A stretch of 64,000 nt of DNA from Sanguinoderma infundibulare (taxonomy: Eukaryota > Basidiomycota > Agaricomycetes > Polyporales > Polyporaceae). The stretch is from NCBI GenBank assembly GCA_032821775.1, contig JAVLRN010000004.1:2232001-2296000 (forward strand). Direction: 5' to 3'. The position numbers were made by a program, and so were the translations under genes. The notes beneath the pieces are model-generated. The model had not been told where the DNA came from and ran no database searches. It saw only the letters and a program-made list of their open reading frames with translations. The stretch's first letter is position 1. Each line of letters starts with the position of its first letter. Below, in pieces: positions 57,340 to 64,000 of this stretch.

Positions 57340-58343
57340 TCATCTGGAATTGTAGCAATACCGAAAGACCACGAACTTGAAGGCCTTTGCGGCGAACCAC
57401 AGGCCAGACATTACGACTGTCCAGTAGACGACCGTTCGAAACGCTACGTGAGCCAGTCCGAGATCGCTCAAGGGCATGAGCGTGATGAGTAGGCCGCCAA
57501 GGATGTAGACTCCAAATATGCTGAGACGGCGCTCGACGAGGAATGCGGCTAGACTTCCAGAACACAATACTGTCAGCGACACGCAAAACCAAATACGCAA
57601 CGTATCGACTCACTAGCAGAGCACCGCAAAAGCCGTCGCGCCCCGCGGGCCCAGAGCGGTTGCAATCGTCCGCTGGCCAGCAGATGCATCAGCGTCCACG
57701 TCGACGACCGCACCGAGCGCGTGCACACCGACAGTGCACAAGCCCAGAACGTGGCCCTTCAGCCGCAGCGCGCGCCAGTCGAGCATCCCGCCACCGGCGG
57801 TATAGCCAGCGAGGTATGACAGGTCGACGATGGCGCCGTTGGAAAGGGAGTCGAATACCGGATGCTCTTTGAATCGCAGAGGCGGCGCCGAGTACTGCCA
57901 GCACAGGAGCATGAGCGCGAACGCGACGAAGAAGTTGTGTCTGCGCGCAGTGAGGACCGACACCACGAGTATCGCGAGAGTCGCTAGCCAGGCGGCGATA
58001 GTAACAGCGACATGGTGGGCTGGATGAAGGATGGTGCCTTCGAGGCTGTCTGCTGCCTTGCGGGGGTTGCGGAGATCCGACACGTAGTCGTGCACGTCAT
58101 TGATGCCGAACACGACTAAAATATCACAATTAGTGTCAGCCATTTTGTACGACGTGAAAAAGAGTACATACTGAGTGCAAGAGGGAAGGAAAAACTGAGC
58201 AATTGCAGGACAGCGCGAGTCTTGCCGAGGAAGACGAGCCGAGAGGGAGAGTGGATGAGGCCAATCGAGTAGAGAATGGGGCCGAAAGACCATCCTGCAG
58301 GTCTGCTGACCTTGACGATCGTCCTCAGCGTGTCCATGTCCAT
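57340..58343 (-). CDS. UbiA family prenyltransferase-like membrane protein
   Basis: Exons 58343-58172, 58115-57614 and 57553-57340 give 295 residues. The N-terminus SRPAGWSFGPILYSIGL is typical of the family's first helix. The two Asp-rich motifs that bind prenyl diphosphate through Mg2+ are present: NDVHDYVSD (exon 2 start) and DVDADASAGQRT (later in exon 2). They are separated by membrane helices (ITIAAWLATLAILVVSVL, FVAFALMLLCWQYSAPPLR). Several helices remain after them, with about seven to eight in total. UbiA enzymes attach isoprenoid chains to aromatic or other small acceptors in membranes. The acceptor here is not predictable; fungal relatives serve meroterpenoid or quinone pathways. 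A decayed partial copy lies at 60480-60720. Confidence 0.85.
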
Positions 58344-58635
58344 CGTTTGTGCACATCACCGCCCAGTGGGTCGGGAGACGTGAAAGTCTACGGTAGAGAA
58401 GACACCGACAGCAAAGGGAACGGAGAACGGATGAAATTGAACCGACTCTGCGGCAGCGAAGAGGCGCCCTGCTGTACCCATGTTCGATCCCCAGTCACGC
58501 CAAATTATTCCTGATCCTGGGCCGCGCCAATTTATTACTACGCGATCCAGCTTCGACCGACAAAAGGTCCACCATACACCGATACTCAGTTCGCAACTAC
58601 CACAGTTGTATTAAGACCTCACGACGAGCCGAATC

Positions 58636-60361
58636 CTACTCAAAAAAGACTCCGTCATCGTCGTTACACCCCCGCTCCTGCCGGATCCGTTTCAGCTCCC
58701 TCCACATCGACACCCACCGCAGCTTCGTCTCGTTGCTCGCCGTGGACGAAAAGAGGTCCACTCGCGTCGCCATCATGCCAAGGTTCGGGAAGAGGTCGTC
58801 GATCATCCGCGCGAGCGCCGCCACGTCCACGTCCGCCTCCACCACCCGAACGCGCATGTTGAGCCAATCGAGCGGATGCCCCCCAGATGCCGGCGATCCC
58901 CTGTCGACTAGGTGTTGTGGAATGGGAGTGGGAACGTCGGGGACGTCCGTATCTGTGGCAAAGAAGTCCATCGGGATGGCGAGCTGCTTCAGGCGAGGCC
59001 ACGACCGCGCGACATGCACGAGTGTGCGCGCGGAGCAACAGGCGTGACCGTCCCGCTCCGGCAGCTGGATCTCGAGGCTCTCCAGCGCGGGCCACCCCTC
59101 GCTCAGCGCGCGAACGTCGGCGTCGACGAGCGTCGCCGGCCAGTCGTGGTACACGTCGAGCTCGCGCACGTGCGGGTGCGCGCGCAGCAGCGGGCGGAGG
59201 AGATCGACGAGCGCGACGGGCTCGACGTGAGCGATGTTGTGGAGATGGCGGATGCGCAAGGACCAGATGTGTAGGATGCGCAGGTCGACGTTAGATGCGG
59301 CGCGGGAGAGGTCGGCGAACAAGCTGGCGTGCAGGGAGGGGTCGTAGATGCGGTTGTCCTCGAGGCTCAGCGCCACTGACGAGAGGAGGGGCGCGCGGAG
59401 CTGAGCGACCACGGAGGCAACAGTGTCCATGGGACCGCGAAGCGTGAGGCCGCGCAAGGCGGGGGCGAGGAGGGCGGCAGTGCTGGTATGTCCTCTGACG
59501 AACGCGGTGAGGTGCTGGAGGGTGGGGAGGGACGGAATGCTGGGAAGATCAGAGGGCGCAACGAGAACAGACCCGTTGAGGACGAGGCGGTGAAGGTGGC
59601 GAAAGTGAGAGGTGAGGGGAACGATGTTGAATTTGTTGAGGTGGTATTGTTCGAACCAGATCTCAAGAGATCGCAAGGAGGGGGCAATGGAGGCTAGTTT
59701 TATGAATTGGCCTTCCAAGTCCTTGGTCCGGAGGTCCATGTCCCAAAGGTGGTATTCGAGGGACTGCAAAGTTGAGGGAGCGAGGAGGGTCAGGAGATCG
59801 CTTTGACGTAGTCTCTCAGGCCATATGAGCGAGCGTAAATTCGGGAGAAACGTCGCGCCGTTGTTGTGTTCGATGAGGGCACGAATGAGGATGACTTCTC
59901 CTTCGTGATGCAGGCGCCACCGCGAGGCGTTGCGCACGCAGGATGCTCGCGACCTAAAGCGCTCCCACCGATGCGGATCCCGCCAGGGCTTCTTGTCCAT
60001 GATCTGCAGGCGATAGTGGTCAGTAGATGGTCAGTGGATGGTCAGTGGTCTATTGATTATCAAGACCTCGACTCACTCCTTTGAAGTCGCAATGGGGTGT
60101 GGTGCCAGTACGGAAAGAGGGATAGAGGAGTTGGTAGAGAGGAGCCATGTCGACGCCAAGAGACCGCCAAAGTACATTGTGCGCAGACTCGCTCCACGAC
60201 CGGCAGACGCGAGTGCACTGGGCGCAGGCGTCGCGTTGGTCGGCGCATTGGAGCTCGAAGGTTTCGAATATGGTGATGAGCAGATCGTTGTAGAGGTTCT
60301 GGGCTGGCGAAGAAATGGGATCGAACGGTTGTTGTGCCCCGACGGCAGAGTTTGCGACCAT
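58636..60361 (-). CDS. FB15: F-box/LRR protein
   Basis: Exons 60361-60077 and 60003-58636 (73-base phase-0 intron after codon 95) give 550 residues. The intron holds three tandem copies of an 11-base unit (CTGACCATCCA type), so three branch-point-like CTGAC words. The F-box at about 22-66 reads NLYNDLLITIFETFELQ... ACAQCTRVCRSWSESAHNVLW, then MAPLYQLLYPS. Exon 2 has MDKKPWRDPHRWERFRSRAS and EHNNGATFLPNLRSLIWPE, then LRR-like segments (LQSLEYHLWD, LHRLVLNGSV, LRGLTLRGPM, LRILHIWSLR, LESLEIQLPE, LKQLAIPMDF). It ends in WVSMWRELKRIRQERG. With UbiA it forms one unit of a tandem duplication (FB14-UbiA, FB15-psiUbiA). Confidence 0.86.
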
Positions 60362-61157
60362 GGCGGATGGCCAGCCCAGCAGAAGAGTTTTCAAAGAGGC
60401 AGCGGCAGGCGAGAAGGGACACTTATAGGCAGAGAATGTAACCGCAAACGTGGCCCGCTAGACGGCGTGAGTGAGACCCAAGGTTGAAACGATGCAGCTT
60501 CAAGCTTGAGCTTAACTTGAAGGCCTCGAGCCAGATTTGGCACTGCAGTTGTATATGAACAGCGAGCATGCTTAAGATGATGGATAGTACGGTCAGCGAG
60601 ACAAAAACCCAGCGTGCAACGTGTTGACCCACTGACAGCACTGGTGATCTCAGACGTCCGCTGGTCAGACTCCAGACGTATCAACATCGGCTCGGACGCA
60701 CCTGCGAGTCAGTACTTGCTTGCGCTTGCACGAGCCACTTGCCAGTAACTGTACGGACGAGAGTCAATAGCGGATGGTCTCCGAGTCCGAGTCACCCTCA
60801 CGTGTCTGTGACGACGCGCGGGCCGACCATGTCGTGGACGACCGAGTCTGGCTATGGCTTGCTGGACAGCGTCTGGGAGCTCCACCTCGGTGACCCTCGC
60901 TGCGCAACGACATGCCCCACATAAATTATTGTCTCAGGCCTCCTTACGCCCTCCTTTCCCCTTTCTCAATGCGATCAGCTTGTGTACACTCATCCATCGT
61001 CATACCCGGCCCAGTAACCGGTCTCTCCCAAGACCACCATCCCCGCCTGGATTCTCGTCCTCTCCCGACTCTCCAATTCATGCTCGCCCGCATCCACAAC
61101 TCTGCGGGAACATCACCATTTGCTGCTCAATAACGCCAACTTTACCGCCATCGTGAA
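60362..61157. other. Upstream regions of FB15 and of the SMP-like gene
   Basis: Contains the UbiA relic at 60480-60720 and, from about 60900, a CT-rich leader (CTCTCCCAAGACC, CTCTCCCGACTCTCC) before the next start codon. No intact gene. Confidence 0.45.
60480..60720 (-). pseudogene. Relic of a second UbiA gene
   Basis: Minus-strand sequence here resembles the end of exon 2, the intron and exon 3 of the UbiA gene. GCCGATGTTGATACGTCTG and CCAGCGGACGTCT match the second Asp motif region, and ACACGTTGCACGCTGGGTTTTTGTCTCGCTGAC matches the intron. ATCTGGCTCGAGGCCTTCAAG matches the LWFAAKAFK region. Frames are broken and most of the gene is absent. Confidence 0.5.
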
Positions 61158-62239
61158 ATGACCACGACGGTAACACAGACCGCGTCCGTGGTGGCGTCCG
61201 ACGTCCCCCTCCTCTCCCGCGACATCTTCTGCGCCACCGACGTTCCCCCCGTTCCGTTCCCCCGCGCCTCCTCCCCGCCTGCGACCTCCCCAAACGGAAA
61301 CCCCGCGAAGAAAGACCACAGGAGGTCGTCCAGCACCGCGTCCGATGTCGCGAAGGCAGCCGGTATTGACATCGACGCCGTCTCTATGGGTGCGCCTTCA
61401 TTCCTTCAAGTACCAAACAGGTTCTCACCACCGTCTCATGGCCGCAACAGCCGAAGCAAGAAAGATCATGTCCGAGGAGCACAAGATTCTCGGTTTCCGG
61501 CCCCCCCACGGCTCCTTCGCCGCCGAGGTCCAATCTGTCGCCTCCAAGCACCCCGACGGCAAGCCCGGCTCGCCGGTCGACACCTGCAAGCTAAAGGAGC
61601 TCGCGCGCGAGGACGCACTCCGCATCCTCGCCGAGCGCAAGACGAGCACCGCCGGCGACAAGGACGCGCCCGCTTCTCCAACGAGGCCGAACGACGGCGA
61701 GCGCGGAGCCGAGGCCAAGCACCCTCCGTCCGCGCCCGCGCGGCACACCCCACCCACGCCCGGCATCAACCTAAACACGATCAGTGCAAGTCCGTCTCTC
61801 TCCAAAGACCCCCCCTTCGTCCACGCGCGACATGCAGATGTGTACTGATTTTACGCCCGACATTCGACGCGCAGAAGACGCACGGACTTTGATGTCGCAC
61901 GAGCACCGCGCGCTCGGTTTCCGCCCCCCGCCCGGCTCGCTCGCCGCGGAGGCCCAGTCTGCCGCCGCGCGCCATCCCGACGGTGACGGCACGCACCTCG
62001 ATGACGACACCCTGCGCGACATCGCCGTGCGCGACGCCGAGCGCATAAAGGCCGACCGCGAGGTGCACGTGTCCTCCCCCACCAGGAAGGACGCCTCAAC
62101 GCCAACCGCACCGGTGGCCGAGGAAGCGGAAGAGGAAGCGAAGGCGAGCGAAGAGAGCGAGTGGGTACATGAGCCCGAGGGGGACAAGGTGGCAGCGGTG
62201 ACCAATGGGCAGAAGGAGGCCGTGAACGGGGCTTCGTGA
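61158..62239 (+). CDS. Protein with two SMP/LEA-like repeats
   Basis: Exons 61158-61389, 61451-61783 and 61875-62239 give 309 residues. It is low in complexity and hydrophilic. The N-terminal 70 residues are Pro/Ser-rich. Two homologous repeats follow: EARKIMSEEHKILGFRPP... SFAAEVQSVASKHPDG (about 79-115) and DARTLMSHEHRALGFRPP... SLAAEAQSAAARHPDG (about 190-225). Each is followed by a charged helix (LKELAREDALRILAERK and LRDIAVRDAERIKADRE). The repeat pattern recalls seed-maturation (SMP)/LEA domains, which are linked to desiccation tolerance; that link is by resemblance only. Each repeat is encoded mainly by its own exon, pointing to exon duplication. Acidic C-terminus (EEAEEEAKASEESEW). 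Confidence 0.75.
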
Positions 62240-64000
62240 GTTGTATATTATCCCCGACTCTCTGCGAAAGGATGCGCGTTGACTTTGGCCCTGTACCTAC
62301 CCTTCGCGCGCTACCGGTTCTGCGACGGGGCCTGGTCTGCGAATTTTCTGTACTGTGTTGTGCGCGCGGCACGATGGCGTGGTGTTTGGATGCTCGTAGG
62401 TATGCGACTACTATTCTGAGGGCTTGTAGCTTGCAATAGCGCGAGGTCAAAGATCAGTAGCTAGGACCGAACCTAGGTGCTGTACCGCTATCGTGGTACC
62501 ACCACGAAGGCCGTCGAGCGCTTACAAACCCTTCCACCAACGACGACGTCATCAATTTTTCGATCTTGTCAGCAAGAGCAGGCAATGTTCCTCCTCTGCT
62601 GTACTGTGCATCATGCTGATCGCCGTTGCAGCACCGGGACCGTGCCGATTCAAACTTGCCTACGTTATGACGTCGACACCGGGCACGTCGCCCATTCTGC
62701 AGCTTCGCGGGGTTTTTTTCTCCTGTCAACACCCGTGTGTGCTTATTACCGACGCTCCTGACATTCGATCTGAGCCAGCATCGGGGAAGGGCTTCAGGGT
62801 CGGGGAAAGGGGGCGGTCCTTGGTCTCGCCCTCGGAGACCTCGTCGGCATGCCAGGGCTCCATCACATCCGTCGAAGATGTTTCAGAGGTACGGATAACA
62901 GTACGTGCACCGCAGACGTTCGAACGGGTGCTGTCACTTGTGCCTATTGAACGTCTATGTGGCGGCTGGGGGGACCTCTATTGGGCCCCGGCTCAACGCT
63001 GCCAGTGTTCTGGCCACTCGGTGTGTCTCTTGCGTTCCTTTCACTCAGACTCATTGGCAGCTCCGTCGGCCTAACATCACGGACGGGAGCTTTCGTTCTG
63101 GCCCTGTTGGGGTTAGGCCGACGATAGCTTTCATTTGTGAGTGCACCTGCGGCCTCCGTGTCGCAATCTGTGGCTGTCCCTGTCATCGACGTCCATTTGG
63201 GCATTCAGATGGTTTAACGTTTACGGATCGCTTGCAGTGGATGTCGAAGATGCGTGAGGTTAGCCTCGTCTTTGACAGCGACCATCTTGTCAGCTGTTCG
63301 CTAGGTGTTTTAACACGTTCACCCTTGGCCCTTATGCCTTGGGGCTGCCTGCTTTGACGTCGTAGGCTAATGGCGCGTCATTGTTGCACGTCATGTCGGT
63401 ACTTACACTTATTCCCAGGTGGCCCACGTTCCCCAAAGATGCCGACAGCCCAAGACTGTTATGCAGCGGACATAGTTCGCAGGCTTGCTCGGCCGACGGC
63501 GGGGTCGGTGGCGTACTTCAGATTGTCCACGAGCAGTCGTCGGGACGTGGACGTTTGAACGTTTGAATATCGCTGTCTTGCTGGTGAACCGGGTCCCGTC
63601 CACGCGCGGAGGACTCCCCGACCGCTATTTCTACCGCTATCACAAGCACCATCACATGTTCGCCCGATGGTGAACTTGGGCCAGAGGGTGCAGATACCCT
63701 TGCTGTCGCGATTGGGAGAGCAATGTCCAATTGCGTCCGTCGATGCTTCGCTTTACACAAATGGGTTTATTTCGCTGATACAGTTCAGTAACTGTATCTG
63801 TCCTGACGGGCGCCAGGCGCCGCATCTGGCGGCGGCTGAGAATCGAGACATTCTGCGCATGCATGCACGACGTTCTTCTCACTGACAGCGACGAGTGACA
63901 GAGGGCTTTCCCCATGTCCTCGGTCCTGTGGTCCCCGTCGAATGAGTGCCTGAGGGATATGGAAGGGTGCTTCGGACGAGGATGTATACATAACTCTTGC
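62240..64000. other. Right-edge region without a recognisable gene
   Basis: Several open frames up to about 190 codons (for example 62493-63074 plus) exist, but none resembles a known family and none has convincing splice logic. Two small structures are visible: the palindrome CTAGGACCGAACCTAG near 62462, and a perfect 11-base inverted repeat, GTCGGCCTAAC at 63065-63075 with GTTAGGCCGAC at 63112-63122. The region may be an old insertion or the start of another intergenic block. Confidence 0.4.

Noticed and set aside
62493..63074. 193-codon plus-strand frame at the right edge
   Set aside because: No family resemblance, no signal peptide and no splice logic; length is compatible with chance in GC-rich DNA.

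Overview
The window is nuclear DNA of a filamentous basidiomycete, most likely an Agaricomycete of the Polyporales type. The genes are GC-rich and cut by many 50-70 base GT-AG introns with CTGAC/CTAAC-like branch points. It carries housekeeping genes of fungal type (eIF2D, DIM1, BolA, a tRNA-Asp) and a large lineage-specific family of F-box/leucine-rich-repeat (LRR) proteins. The species assignment is inference only. I rebuilt gene models by eye from conserved splice sites; every multi-exon model given as intact keeps an open frame across its junctions.

Left region, 1-15.5 kb: a decaying tandem array. A four-member family of small secreted, serine/threonine-rich, GPI-type proteins (here SGP1 to SGP4, all minus strand) alternates with plus-strand F-box/LRR genes (FB1 broken, FB2 and FB3 intact) and with non-coding repeats (A, B, C). 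Only SGP4 keeps its C-terminal membrane-anchor signal. SGP4 sits head-to-head with the translation factor gene eIF2D. The 5' end of FB3 appears to be a degenerate copy of the eIF2D 5' end, so the array probably grew by duplication of an SGP4-eIF2D segment.

Middle region, 15.8-43 kb: mostly single-copy genes. They are eIF2D, a secreted M28 aminopeptidase, an orphan multi-spanning membrane protein, DIM1 rRNA dimethyltransferase, an isochorismatase-like hydrolase, tRNA-Asp(GUC), a FluG-like amidohydrolase, a SET-domain methyltransferase, a BolA protein, a BBC1/AIM3-type protein and a small two-span membrane protein. F-box/LRR loci FB4 to FB8 lie between them. FB7 (broken) and FB8 (intact) are the arms of an inverted duplication that also copied the 3' end of the BBC1/AIM3-like gene.

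Right region, 44-64 kb: a second dense F-box/LRR cluster (FB9 to FB15) with an aldo-keto reductase, a UbiA prenyltransferase and a protein with two SMP/LEA-like repeats embedded in it. The last 1.8 kb has no gene I can recognise.

In total there are 15 F-box/LRR loci: eleven look intact, three are broken or truncated, and one is a C-terminal relic. Every locus with both exons visible has one intron at the same place, just after the F-box and in phase 0, so they share one ancestor. They fall into three subgroups: FB1/FB2; FB3-FB8, FB11, FB14 and FB15; and FB9, FB10, FB12 and FB13. Three proteins of the last subgroup start with a myristoylation-type N-terminus. F-box proteins usually choose substrates for SCF ubiquitin ligases, so the window reads as a fast-evolving substrate-receptor locus built on duplication, deletion and inversion.
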